64,000 nt of DNA from Methylobacillus caricis. Lineage in GTDB: Bacteria; Pseudomonadota; Gammaproteobacteria; Burkholderiales; Methylophilaceae. The notes below the pieces were generated by a model. It did no database searches, was not told the DNA's origin, and was given only the letters and a program-made list of their open reading frames with translations. The translations under genes were made by a program, and so were the position numbers. The stretch is from contig NZ_JAJAVD010000001.1 of NCBI RefSeq assembly GCF_020532705.1, positions 620,001-684,000 on the forward strand, given 5' to 3'. Positions 37,740 through 46,443 of this stretch are shown here, piece by piece (the first letter of the stretch is position 1; each line of letters begins with the position of its first letter).

Positions 37740-38306
37740 ATGCAAGCAAAAACTATTTACATCATCCATGGGTACCAAGCCTCACCGCAAAGTCACTGGT
37801 TCCCTTGGTTGAAGCAGGCGCTGGAGCAGGAGGGGGCCACGGTCCATGTGCCGGAGTTGCCCGGCCCCAATTCGCCCAAGGTACAAGGCTGGCTTGAGCA
37901 TTTGCAGGTCAATATTCAGCAGCATGACAAACATACTTTTTTTGTTGGGCATAGCCTGGGTTGCATCACCTTATTGCAGCACCTGATGAGCCAAACAACG
38001 CCGATAGGCGGCATGGTGCTGGTGTCAGGCTTTGCTGAGCACTTGAGTTTTTTACCCGAGGTGGACCCTTTTACTGCAAGCCCTCTGGATTTTGAGCATC
38101 TCATCAAGTTAAGCAGACACAGGGTAGTCGTCGCGGCCAAGGATGACAATATCGTGCCTTACCCTTACTCACTTCGGTTGAGTGACAGGCTTGGGGCTGA
38201 GTGGGAGTTGTTTGAGGAAGGTGGGCATTTCATGGAGCAGGATGGTTTCACCGAATTTCCTGCCATTTATGACGTGTTGATGAGAATCATGTCTGAACCA
38301 GCGTAA
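37740..38306 (+). CDS. RBBP9/YdeN family alpha/beta hydrolase
   Basis: 188-residue small serine hydrolase. The nucleophile elbow is FVGHSLGCIT (Ser near 71), the acid is in AKDDNIVPYPYS (Asp near 139) and the His is in EEGGHFMEQDG (near 167). IIHGYQASPQSHWFPWLKQ is typical of the family. Substrate unknown. The ATG follows the TGTGTC of a weakly defined leader. Confidence 0.88.
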   Translation: MQAKTIYIIHGYQASPQSHWFPWLKQALEQEGATVHVPELPGPNSPKVQGWLEHLQVNIQQHDKHTFFVGHSLGCITLLQHLMSQTTPIGGMVLVSGFAEHLSFLPEVDPFTASPLDFEHLIKLSRHRVVVAAKDDNIVPYPYSLRLSDRLGAEWELFEEGGHFMEQDGFTEFPAIYDVLMRIMSEPA

Positions 38307-38328
38307 TGGTTAGCGAAAAGGAGCAATT

Positions 38329-38694
38329 GTGAAACCTTCACAAAGCGTGATCCCGGCAATACGTGTGGCCTCTTACCTCTTGAGTAAGCCTTATTATGAA
38401 AAACTGGGTTTCAGCGAACTCTGGACCCATCAGTTCGAGCCGGGTTTTCCTATTTTTGCGGCAATTACACGTGGCGATATGCAAGTGTTTTTGACGGAAC
38501 ATACCGGTGATTGTGCCTTTGGCTCCTTGGTGCATTTTTACGTGCCGGATGTGGATGCTGTCTATCATGAGTTCCTGGAACAGGGACTGCATGTAATGGA
38601 GCCGCCGGGCAATGATCTGGGTCCCACAGTGCGTAATATGCTGATGGTGGATCCTGATGGCAACCGCCTCAGTTTTATTACGGTGTCGTCATAA
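38329..38694 (+). CDS. Glyoxalase/bleomycin-resistance superfamily protein
   Basis: 121 residues from GTG at 38329, with AAAGGAG about eight bases upstream. A vicinal-oxygen-chelate fold is indicated by YYEKLGF near residue 22, FGSLVHFYVPDVDAVYHEF and MLMVDPDGNRLSFI. It resembles the bleomycin-binding (Ble) subgroup, which often lacks metal. No operon partner explains its substrate. Confidence 0.8.
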   Translation: MKPSQSVIPAIRVASYLLSKPYYEKLGFSELWTHQFEPGFPIFAAITRGDMQVFLTEHTGDCAFGSLVHFYVPDVDAVYHEFLEQGLHVMEPPGNDLGPTVRNMLMVDPDGNRLSFITVSS

Positions 38695-38734
38695 GAAGCT
38701 GGCCGGACTGGTCAGAGTTGAAAGGAAATATTAG

Positions 38735-39130
38735 ATGGCCGCCGTATGGCTGACTGTATTGAGAAATGTGCCATGGGCTGAAGTGATCCGTAAAGCCCCC
38801 GCTATTGCTGAAGGCGCGCGCCGTCTGTGGGAGGCAGTAGCTCACAAGCCGCAGGCAGGGCAGTTTCCGGTTGACAAAGAAGTGCCATATACCGAACTGG
38901 AAACGCCTGATGCCAAGGATGCACGCATAGAAGCGCTGGAAAACAAGGTGGCAGACTTGCATATGCAGATGCTGAATTCTTCTGAGTTGCTTAAAACCCT
39001 TGCCGACCAGAACGAACAATTGGTGGCACGTATTGAGGCTAATCGCTTGCGCATTTCCAGGTTGGCGCGGGTGGTAGTGGTGCTGACTCTTGCCATGCTG
39101 CTTGGCCTGCTCTGGCTGTACAAGTCCTGA
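38735..39130 (+). CDS. Membrane-anchored coiled-coil protein, unknown function
   Basis: 131 residues. A short N-terminal helical part (MAAVWLTVLRNVPWAEVIRK, AEGARRLWEAV), an acidic linker, a coiled coil over about 66-104 (RIEALENKVADLHMQMLNSS, then KTLADQNEQLVARIEANRLR) and one C-terminal membrane helix at about 110-129 (VVVVLTLAMLLGLLWLY). This is a tail-anchored layout. I do not recognise a named family. Confidence 0.7.
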   Translation: MAAVWLTVLRNVPWAEVIRKAPAIAEGARRLWEAVAHKPQAGQFPVDKEVPYTELETPDAKDARIEALENKVADLHMQMLNSSELLKTLADQNEQLVARIEANRLRISRLARVVVVLTLAMLLGLLWLYKS

Positions 39131-39208
39131 TGTATAGTTAATTGGTGATTTGGCTTATTGGTCAGACTAAGTGAAATGCTTTAGTGCTGAGGACTAGCAT
39201 ATAGATAT

Positions 39209-39343
39209 TCAGAACATTTCCCGGCGCTTATCCAATTGCAGCTTCAATAGTATGAGGATATTGCAGGCGCCGAGAAAGTATTCCATACAGATGAGCAGGA
39301 GGCCGAGGATAAGGATGGGGCAGCCCAATGACGCCTGTTTCAT
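39209..39343 (-). CDS. Candidate 44-residue membrane protein downstream of the GGDEF gene
   Basis: Short open frame starting 11 bases beyond the diguanylate cyclase stop, with a good ribosome site (GGAGAATA before ATG). The peptide begins MKQASLGCPILILGLLLICM and has one membrane helix at about residues 8-35 and a basic tail (KLQLDKRREMF). It is probably co-expressed with the cyclase. It is too short to be sure, and the 223-base gap holds no other gene. Confidence 0.45.
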   Translation of the reverse strand: MKQASLGCPILILGLLLICMEYFLGACNILILLKLQLDKRREMF

Positions 39344-39354
39344 TATTCTCCGGC

Positions 39355-40521
39355 TCAAGCGATTTGTACGCTGGTAATGCGGTTCCTACCGCCCTGCTTG
39401 GATTGATAAAGCGCGGCATCCGCCTGTTGTAACAGGGAGTGTAGTGATTGCGGTAACTGGTCGGTTTTGGTGACGGCCAGTCCTATGCTGAGAGTTGGGG
39501 CGATATCGGCAGTCTTGATTTTCCAGGTGGGTTGCGTAAAGGCTTTTTGCAGGCGCTCAGCCACCTCCCGGCCTTCTTTCTCGCCACTGCCTGGCAATAG
39601 AATCACGAATTCATCGCCGCCTTGCCTGGCAAAAAGGTCGGATCCGCGTAAATGGCTGCGCACCATATCTGAAAACATACGCAGCAGTTCATCCCCATGT
39701 GCATGTCCCAGTTTGTCGTTAACCTGCTTGAAGTGGTCAATATCCACCAGCAGCAAAGCGGTGGATGACTTGTCCGATTGGCCCTGGATTGCATTTTCCA
39801 TGGCAGCGCTGAGGCCTGCACGGTTCAATGCCGATGTAAGCGGGTCGCGCAAGGCGCGGCCTATCCAGTTCCGGTTGATGCGCTCCATGATCATCAGCAG
39901 CATGGACATGTTCCATAATGGGGTCACGATTGCTGCCAGCAGGATCATCCACATATTGACCCCGCCTGGTGAAAATACTGATTCACCTCCCATGTGATCA
40001 GTGAGGGCGGCCAGCATGCGCAATCCAAATACCAGTGCTGTAAAGATGAATATGCCGGTCACCAGATAGGCCGAGCTGATATCTTCTTCCCGTGCAATCG
40101 TCCGGGTGGTATGTGCCACCAGGGCGCAGTAAAAACCGCAAATAGCCGCACTGATGGCAGCACGTTCAGAGTAGAACTGGCTGGAGTCCTGCATGACCAG
40201 GAAAAACGCTGTAGTCACTGCGAGTAGCAGCAAATGCGGCTGCCAAGCCACTTTGCGGTGATACAGGCGGTGAACAGTCACCATCAACAGAAAATAGCCG
40301 CTGATGGTCAGCATGTTGGCAACAACAATGCTGAAGATGTCAGGGATTTGGTCGCGGAACGTCAGCAACAATACCCCTGATCCAGCAAACAGGTTACTTA
40401 TGCCCCAGTATTTCAGCCAGCGGTCAAAGCGACCGGTAGCGGCCAACCCCCATAGCACCATGCCAGTTGTGCTCACCAGCAGGCCTGTAATGAAGAATAT
40501 GGTTTTTACATCAAGTTGCAT
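39355..40521 (-). CDS. Membrane-bound diguanylate cyclase (GGDEF)
   Basis: 388 residues. The N-terminal half has six or so membrane helices (to about residue 205) with no recognisable ligand domain; the GGDEF domain spans about 220-385. DPLTSALNRAGL begins it, VDIDHFKQVNDKLGHAHGDELL carries the metal Asp, and the active site is GGDEF itself, preceded by RGSD five residues upstream, an intact inhibitory I-site. It should make cyclic di-GMP and be feedback-inhibited. It is transcribed away from the Fec-like region. Confidence 0.93.
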   Translation of the reverse strand: MQLDVKTIFFITGLLVSTTGMVLWGLAATGRFDRWLKYWGISNLFAGSGVLLLTFRDQIPDIFSIVVANMLTISGYFLLMVTVHRLYHRKVAWQPHLLLLAVTTAFFLVMQDSSQFYSERAAISAAICGFYCALVAHTTRTIAREEDISSAYLVTGIFIFTALVFGLRMLAALTDHMGGESVFSPGGVNMWMILLAAIVTPLWNMSMLLMIMERINRNWIGRALRDPLTSALNRAGLSAAMENAIQGQSDKSSTALLLVDIDHFKQVNDKLGHAHGDELLRMFSDMVRSHLRGSDLFARQGGDEFVILLPGSGEKEGREVAERLQKAFTQPTWKIKTADIAPTLSIGLAVTKTDQLPQSLHSLLQQADAALYQSKQGGRNRITSVQIA

Positions 40522-40644
40522 ATGAACATTGCTGTATAAAAGGGCCTGTTAGAAGTGTGGGGATTATAGCCAAAACTTTGAAGGCCGCCTTTTAGATTGA
40601 CGATTTTTTTATTCATTTAAGTGTAATCTGCGAAAATGATTGTC

Positions 40645-40698
40645 AATTGGTTATAAATTGGCTGCAATTGGTTGTTAATTGGTTGTATATAGCCAATT
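40645..40698 (+). promoter_or_regulatory. Phased AATTGG repeats and a palindromic operator upstream of the first fecI-like gene
   Basis: AATTGG occurs at 40645, 40656, 40666 and 40677, i.e. at 11, 10 and 11-base intervals, close to one helical turn. The last copy is half of an inverted repeat completed by CCAATT at 40693-40698, and its core GGTTGTATATAGCC (40681-40694) recurs upstream of the second sigma gene. This is likely a binding site for an unidentified regulator or cooperative array. It lies about 100 bases before the sigma factor start. Confidence 0.6.
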
Positions 40699-40797
40699 CA
40701 ACAATAATGGATTAAAAAAATATTTGCGAATCATCATGTTAAATAATGGCATTGATATTGCTCAGTTTTAACAACACCCGGCTTCAGGTCAAGACTC

Positions 40798-41307
40798 ATG
40801 CCAGATGAAATCATTACCCGGTACGGCAACATCCAGTTGCTTTATCAAGAGCATCATTCATGGTTGCGTGGCTGGATATCCAGGAAACTAGGCTGTCCCA
40901 CCGGGGCTGCCGACCTTACGCAGGATACTTTCCTTAATCTTCTGCTAAAAGCCGATATGCCCGCCATGCGTGAGCCCAGGGCTTATCTTGCCCATATTGC
41001 CCATGGGCTGATGGTAGACCATATCCGTCGCCGTGATATTGAAAGGGCTTACCTTGATGCCTTGGCACATTTTACCCCTGCCGAGGTGGCATCACCAGAA
41101 ACCCGTGCCATGATGCTGGAAATTCTCATCAGGCTTGATGTGCTCTTGGATGGATTGCCCCCCAAAGTACGCACAGCATTTTTGCTGTTGCAACTGGAGG
41201 GCTTGAGTTATGGCGAGATCGCCGGCAGGCTGGGCGTTTCCACCCGTACAGTCGGCAACTATGTGGCAAAAGCCATGTTGCAATGCATGATGCTATTGCA
41301 AGATTAA
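40798..41307 (+). CDS. ECF sigma factor, FecI type (cassette 1)
   Basis: 169-residue iron-starvation-type sigma factor. Region 2 has GAADLTQDTFLNLLL and EPRAYLAHIAHGLMVDHIRRRDIE; region 4 has GLPPKVRTAFLLLQLEGLSYGEIAGRLG-like sequence followed by VSTRTVGNYVAKAM. It is followed after six bases by the FecR-type regulator and then the receptor, so it should direct the receptor gene's transcription when the receptor is occupied. It resembles the second sigma (46444) throughout. Confidence 0.93.
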   Translation: MPDEIITRYGNIQLLYQEHHSWLRGWISRKLGCPTGAADLTQDTFLNLLLKADMPAMREPRAYLAHIAHGLMVDHIRRRDIERAYLDALAHFTPAEVASPETRAMMLEILIRLDVLLDGLPPKVRTAFLLLQLEGLSYGEIAGRLGVSTRTVGNYVAKAMLQCMMLLQD

Positions 41308-41313
41308 ACCAAT

Positions 41314-42273
41314 ATGACGGATCAGCAGAGACCAACCCAAGCCATGGTGCAAGCCAGCGCTTGGTATGCCAGGCTAGCCTCTGGCGAGGCCAGCCAAAGC
41401 GAGATTACCAATTGGAAGGACTGGGCAGCCGCTGATCCTCAAAACCTTCAAGCCTGGCAAACACTGGAAAAAGTGACGCAGCAGTTTAGCCAGGTACCTC
41501 GCGAGATTGGCCTGGCAACCCTGCAATTGCCGCCATCTGCGGACCGGCGCCGGATTATCAAACACCTCGCACTGTTTCTCAGTGCAAGCTCCGTTGGTTT
41601 GTATGCCTATAAAGAGCAGCCCTGGCGTGAAATGCTGGCGGATTACAGTACAGCAGTGGGTCAGCGGCGCGAGATACAACTTGCTGATGGAGGGCGTTTG
41701 TACCTCAATACTGATTCGGCGGTAAACATCCATTTTTCAGCAACTGCACGCACTGTCGAGCTGATCAGGGGAGAAGTGTTTATCGAAACTGGTCATGAGA
41801 CCCTGCCGGTTTACCGCCCGTTTCAGGTGAAAAGTCGCCATGGTACGGCCACTGCGTTGGGTACCAGATTCAGCGTCAGGGATTTATCCAGCCTGTCCAA
41901 AGTCAGCGTGTTTGAGGGTGCAGTGGAAGTGCAGCCCAAAAACCATGACAAGCGCTCCATTGTCTTGCAGGCAGGGGAGTCCATGGAATTCAGCGCCGCG
42001 TCCCTTTCTGCCAAAAGCAAGGTCAAGGCAACAGAAATGTCCTGGGTCAACGGTATTTTGGTGGTCTACGCAATGCGTCTTGACGAGTTTGTGAATGAAG
42101 CCTCTCGCTACAAAACAGGCGTCCTGCGCTGCGATCCTGCAGTAGGGGGCTTGCTTATCTCGGGCTCTTTCCCTTTGCAGGATATGGAAGCGATACTGCA
42201 AACCCTTGAAGCGACCCTGCCTGTGCGCATAGACCGGTTTACCCGCTACTGGGTCAATATCAAGCCTGCCTGA
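41314..42273 (+). CDS. FecR-type anti-sigma/sigma-activator (cassette 1)
   Basis: 319 residues. The N-terminal DUF4880 domain (ASAWYARLASGEASQSEI, AADPQNLQAWQTLEKV) binds sigma; a membrane segment at about 86-105 (IIKHLALFLSASSVGLYAY) is preceded by RRR, recalling the twin-arginine motif noted in other FecR proteins; the FecR domain has DYSTAVGQRREIQLADGGRL and VELIRGEVFIETGH; the C-terminal STN-like domain (GSFPLQDMEAILQTLEA) should bind the receptor's signalling domain. Confidence 0.93.
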   Translation: MTDQQRPTQAMVQASAWYARLASGEASQSEITNWKDWAAADPQNLQAWQTLEKVTQQFSQVPREIGLATLQLPPSADRRRIIKHLALFLSASSVGLYAYKEQPWREMLADYSTAVGQRREIQLADGGRLYLNTDSAVNIHFSATARTVELIRGEVFIETGHETLPVYRPFQVKSRHGTATALGTRFSVRDLSSLSKVSVFEGAVEVQPKNHDKRSIVLQAGESMEFSAASLSAKSKVKATEMSWVNGILVVYAMRLDEFVNEASRYKTGVLRCDPAVGGLLISGSFPLQDMEAILQTLEATLPVRIDRFTRYWVNIKPA

Positions 42274-42402
42274 GAATTTTTGGCAATCCTCTTCTGATCT
42301 CAATGCCTCCTGCATAAAAAATTTTCAAGGAAACTTTCCGGATTTTCATTTTCGTTCGGCATAGCAGCAGAACAAGATTGATTAATGAATCAGGGGGAGT
42401 TA

Positions 42403-45400
42403 ATGAAGAGCATCAGGGAAGATCAACCGCTGAATTCCAGAAAGTATTGTGAAGCGGGCTCACAGCACTTTCTGAAAGCATGGGCACATCTATGCGCGCT
42501 GACATTGTTGGGGGCTGTCACCAGTAGCATAGCAGCAGAGCCCTTGCTGAAAACCATTCCCCCAAAATCTTACAATCTTCCTGCGGGTGACCTGAGTGAA
42601 ACTTTGCCAGCCTATGCTGCTGAATCTGGTGTCCTGCTTGGCTTTGACCCCATCATGACCCAAGACAAGCGCAGCCCGGCCTTGCGCGGACAATTTGGCG
42701 TGTCTGATGGTTTTGCCATCATTCTCAAAGACAGCGGCCTTGAAGTGGTACAAGATGGAGATGGACGTTATCAGCTTAGGCGCGCCACCATGCTTGAAGG
42801 TGAAAAACTTCCTGGCGAAAAATCCTCAATAGACTTCAAGGTGGATGCCATCGAAGTGCGCTCCAAGCGCTTCTACGAAATCGGCCCTTTGCCTGGTCTT
42901 GGCCTTACTAAAGAGCAAATCCCCGGCAATGTCCAAAGCCTGACTGCCAAGGATATCAAGGAAGCCCATGCCTTGAGCTTGACCGATCTCATGAACTCTA
43001 AACTCCAGTCAGTTAACGTCAACGACTATCAGGGCAACCCCTTCCAGATGGATGTGCAATACCGCGGCTTCACCGCAGGTCCCCAGATTGGCACTCCTCA
43101 AGGTTTATCCGTATTTCTTGATGGCATCCGCGTCAATGAGCCCTTCGGTGATGTCGTGAACTGGGACATGCTGCCAATGAATGCTCTGGCCAGCTTTGAT
43201 GTCTTCCCCGGTTCCAATCCTATCTTTGGTTTAGGGACCCTAGGTGGTGCCCTCTCCATGAAAACCAAGGATGGTTTCAGTAATCCAGGTGTTGATGCTG
43301 AAGTACTCACCGGCTCCTTCGGTCGACGGCAGTTGCAAGCCTCTGGCGGCTGGAACAATGGCACTGTGGGTGCCTTTGGCGCTGCTAATATCTTTCTAGA
43401 GGATGGCTGGCGCGAGAACTCCCCGAGCCGGGTCAATCAAGTATTTGGCAAGGGCAGCTACCGGGGAGACAAGCTGGACCTTAACCTGAGCACCCTGGTG
43501 GTATGGAATGACCTCGTGGGCAACGGCCTTCTCCCGAGCGAAATGTACAAGCAGGATAGGAACGGCGTCTTTACTTCACCGGATACCACTGATAACCGTC
43601 TATTGCAATTCCAGCTCTCGGGCAGTTACTTCGTCAATGACAACTTCACTATTACGGCACAAGCGTATCGCAGGAACAGCAAACGTAAGCAGCAAGGGGC
43701 AGATGTCTATACGGAATGGGACAATTCTTTGGTTAAGCGCAACCTGAATCCCGGAGAACAATATACCTGCATATTTAATAGTACGAATGCATACGGATTG
43801 CCTGATTATGCCGTAGTCGAAGTACCCAACGGTATTCAAAATGTGGGGGCATTGTTTGCACAAGATCCTAGTCACCCTTTGGTTCAGTTCTTTTTATCTC
43901 CTTCGGTTGATGCGGCTTTTGCAAGTTTGCCAGCAAGCTCAATTAATCAGGACTTACCTGATTATTTTGTTGAATATGCTCAGGAAATGATGAAATACAA
44001 CCAAAACTGGAACCAAAATAATCTTTTTACTCCTAGTACCGAACAAGGAAGCAATCTTCCCCCACCCCAGCCCACAGCGGATTACTCTGTAGAAGGCCCG
44101 CAGTACAGTTACCCAACAGTCGTAACACTCTCCAACCTAAAAAGTGCAACATTGCCTGGACTTCTTGCTACGTCAAGCTTATTAAATTTCTATTACTACA
44201 CACCAGACGGTGAGGGAAATGATCCTATTGCTGGTGACGACATTGGAGTGAAGCATGTTCTGTTGATTCGTCCTCCTGCCAACGCCGCATCCTGTCAAGG
44301 TGATGCTAATAGTGATGACTTAACCATTCCCGGTCCTGCAGGTACTCCAATGACAGTGGATGGTGCCGCTTATGGCGGCACAGGCACAGGTTATGTCGAA
44401 GGCACCCCAACCGCGGTGCTCACTGATACCACAATCGACCAGGAAACCGATGGCGCCTCCATCCAGTTCAACTGGAATTTTGAAAAACACAAGTTCATGG
44501 TCGGCGCCTCAGTGGATATTCCATCCGCCACCTATAAGAGTAGCCAGATGTTTGGCATGTTAGATGCTGAACGAGATGCTTATCTCGCCCCTAATGAAAT
44601 CCGTGATCAATACTATGCAGCCAGTGGAGATGTCAGCAATAATAATTTCAAGGGCCACCAGATTACCAAGAGCATTTATGCCAGTGAAACCTGGAGTCCT
44701 ATCGAAACTCTGCATATTACGGGGGCCCTGCGGTATAACGAAACTCGTGGCAAGAATAAGATTGCATCGCGTACTTATGGCACTTATGTGTGGGATTTAG
44801 CACAACTAGAGGCATTCCCTGACTATTACAATGTATGCTTGGGGACTTGGCCAAATTGTGCCAATAATCCGACCACCGGCTATACCATTCCAGATGCATC
44901 CAATCTCTTGAATGCGGCTGAAACAGAAAAATTCAAATACTACTCACTCAATCCTTCCCTTGGTGCTTCTTGGCAAGTCAAACCTGACCTCAATATATAT
45001 GGCAATGTAAGTCAAGGCACTCGTGTACCGTCTGTCGTGGAGTTGGGTTGTGCATTCGACAAAACACCCACGCCAATTAGCATGAATCCTGATGGGTCTC
45101 TGGTATACGCGCCACGAAGCTTGGCAGAAAACCGTGCCTGCTCCCTACCCACTACACTGTCTGGCGACCCTTATCTACCTCAAATTAAGGCAACTTCCTG
45201 GGATTTTGGTATGCGAGGCAGATTTAACGATAATGTTGAGTGGAATCTCGGGGTCTACCGGACCGATCTCAGGGATGACATCTATATGATCGGCTACCCT
45301 GGCAATCGCAACTTTTTCGACACTATCGGCAATACACGCCGCCAAGGGCTAGAAGCTGGGATTACTGCTGCATTCGAGAAATGGCGTTTAAGGCTCAACT

Positions 45401-46023
45401 ATGCCCTGACAGAAGCCACCTTCCAAGATTCTTTCCTTATGCCAGCCAATGATAACAGTAGCTCAGCGGAAGAGTTCTATGGCAATCACGACTATAGCCG
45501 CCGCATCCACGTCAAGCCGGGTAACCGCATGCCCGGCGTTCCTTTGCATAATATCAATGCCACTTTGAGTTATCAGGTCACTCCGAAATGGCAAGTCGGC
45601 CTGACTGCCGTCGCACATTCATTTGCTTTTGTACGTGGCAATGAAAATAACAAGCACCAAGCTGGTGAAGTTATTTATGACACGATTGAAGATGCCATTA
45701 CAGGACAACCAATTACCGTAGCCCGACAAACCACGAACAATCCGGGCACTACCCCTGGCTATATGGTGTTCAACTTGCAAACCAGCTATCGGATCAATTC
45801 CGAATGGACGCTGGGGCTCCGTCTCAACAATATATTTGACAAGGAATATTTCACGGCAGGCCGATTGGGTAGGAACCCATTTTCTCCCTCAATCTATGGG
45901 GCTATAGGGGCAAGTGGTTATAACTTTAATTCGAATGATTGGCTAATGACTAACTTCCTAGCACCAGGCGCGCCCAGGGCTGCATGGATTAGCTTGAGTT
46001 ATGAGTTTGATCCAAGAAAATAG
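42403..46023 (+). CDS. Giant TonB-dependent transducer with STN domain (cassette 1)
   Basis: 1206-residue outer-membrane receptor. Start at 42403, where GGGGGAG lies just upstream. After the signal peptide comes an STN signalling domain (SYNLPAGDLSETLPAYAAES, GFDPIMTQDK, SGLEVVQDGDGRYQLRR), a TonB-box-like segment (SSIDFKVDAIEV), a plug (YQGNPFQMDVQYRGFTAGP, DGIRVNEPFGDVVNWDM, FPGSNPIFGLGTLGGAL) and a large barrel ending near SYEFDPRK. A long insertion of about 200 residues (about 450-680) is rich in Pro, Asn, Ser, Tyr and AT-biased codons. It is unusually large for the family (700-900). Substrate unknown; a siderophore or metallophore is likely. Confidence 0.93.
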   Translation: MKSIREDQPLNSRKYCEAGSQHFLKAWAHLCALTLLGAVTSSIAAEPLLKTIPPKSYNLPAGDLSETLPAYAAESGVLLGFDPIMTQDKRSPALRGQFGVSDGFAIILKDSGLEVVQDGDGRYQLRRATMLEGEKLPGEKSSIDFKVDAIEVRSKRFYEIGPLPGLGLTKEQIPGNVQSLTAKDIKEAHALSLTDLMNSKLQSVNVNDYQGNPFQMDVQYRGFTAGPQIGTPQGLSVFLDGIRVNEPFGDVVNWDMLPMNALASFDVFPGSNPIFGLGTLGGALSMKTKDGFSNPGVDAEVLTGSFGRRQLQASGGWNNGTVGAFGAANIFLEDGWRENSPSRVNQVFGKGSYRGDKLDLNLSTLVVWNDLVGNGLLPSEMYKQDRNGVFTSPDTTDNRLLQFQLSGSYFVNDNFTITAQAYRRNSKRKQQGADVYTEWDNSLVKRNLNPGEQYTCIFNSTNAYGLPDYAVVEVPNGIQNVGALFAQDPSHPLVQFFLSPSVDAAFASLPASSINQDLPDYFVEYAQEMMKYNQNWNQNNLFTPSTEQGSNLPPPQPTADYSVEGPQYSYPTVVTLSNLKSATLPGLLATSSLLNFYYYTPDGEGNDPIAGDDIGVKHVLLIRPPANAASCQGDANSDDLTIPGPAGTPMTVDGAAYGGTGTGYVEGTPTAVLTDTTIDQETDGASIQFNWNFEKHKFMVGASVDIPSATYKSSQMFGMLDAERDAYLAPNEIRDQYYAASGDVSNNNFKGHQITKSIYASETWSPIETLHITGALRYNETRGKNKIASRTYGTYVWDLAQLEAFPDYYNVCLGTWPNCANNPTTGYTIPDASNLLNAAETEKFKYYSLNPSLGASWQVKPDLNIYGNVSQGTRVPSVVELGCAFDKTPTPISMNPDGSLVYAPRSLAENRACSLPTTLSGDPYLPQIKATSWDFGMRGRFNDNVEWNLGVYRTDLRDDIYMIGYPGNRNFFDTIGNTRRQGLEAGITAAFEKWRLRLNYALTEATFQDSFLMPANDNSSSAEEFYGNHDYSRRIHVKPGNRMPGVPLHNINATLSYQVTPKWQVGLTAVAHSFAFVRGNENNKHQAGEVIYDTIEDAITGQPITVARQTTNNPGTTPGYMVFNLQTSYRINSEWTLGLRLNNIFDKEYFTAGRLGRNPFSPSIYGAIGASGYNFNSNDWLMTNFLAPGAPRAAWISLSYEFDPRK

Positions 46024-46051
46024 CAACTTTTGAATTTTGATACTAAGCAGC

Positions 46052-46198
46052 ATGGACATTGCGAGAAAAGCTATTCTGATAGCCAGGCATTGGTTCAAGA
46101 TGGTGTTTGATCATCAAAGTTGGCTCATCATCCTCCCTGGATTATTTTTCCTGCTGCTGGCATTTGAATTTGGAATGATGATTGTGAGCTTGTATTGA
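46052..46198 (+). CDS. 48-residue single-pass membrane protein (cassette 1)
   Basis: Starts MDIARKAILIARHWFK, then DHQSW, a membrane helix (about 25-46) and ends VSLY. It begins 28 bases after the receptor stop. A paralogue of the same size and layout follows the second receptor (51401), sharing the H-[QE]-S-W motif at nearly the same position (residues 21-24 and 20-23) and the following hydrophobic run. That duplication is the best evidence that the frame is real. It may assist TonB, the receptor or FecR, which is inference. Confidence 0.65.
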   Translation: MDIARKAILIARHWFKMVFDHQSWLIILPGLFFLLLAFEFGMMIVSLY

Positions 46199-46260
46199 TG
46201 TATGTATTAACTTCAGCTGATTTGTTTTATTGCTGGCTTTTGTAGCGTTGCTTGATACTA

Positions 46261-46316
46261 TTTGGTTTTTATTGGACTTGATGGCTGTATATAACCATAA
46301 TTGGCTGTATTTAGCC
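46261..46316 (+). promoter_or_regulatory. Paired palindromic operators upstream of the second fecI-like gene
   Basis: GGCTGTATATAACC (46283-46296) and GGCTGTATTTAGCC (46303-46316) share the core of the site before the first sigma gene (GGTTGTATATAGCC), and their centres are 20 bases apart, about two helical turns. Further TTGG boxes occur at 46262 and 46272. Downstream, TGTTAATGATATTTCATT (about 46371-46388) weakly resembles a Fur box. The 420-base gap from 46024 to 46443 otherwise contains only the small membrane protein gene. Confidence 0.6.
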
Positions 46317-46443
46317 GATGGTGGTTGTTTGGAGTAAGAGGTCGACTGATTATCTCTATATATAACAAAATGTTAATGATATTTCATTGCTAGGTATGGT
46401 AATTGCACTTGGTTATGACATAAATGTGACCGGGTGTAGTGCC

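Noticed and set aside
39228-39419. 63-codon minus-strand frame overlapping the end of the GGDEF gene
   Set aside because: It overlaps the cyclase coding sequence in another frame, is Pro-rich, and competes with the better-placed 44-residue frame.
40645-40698. Short spaced repeats resembling a CRISPR array
   Set aside because: Unit is only about 10-11 bases with no spacers of constant 30-base length and no cas genes; it fits a phased operator.
46371-46388. Fur-box-like sequence before the second sigma gene
   Set aside because: The match is partial, so it is mentioned in the operator entry but not called as a separate Fur site.
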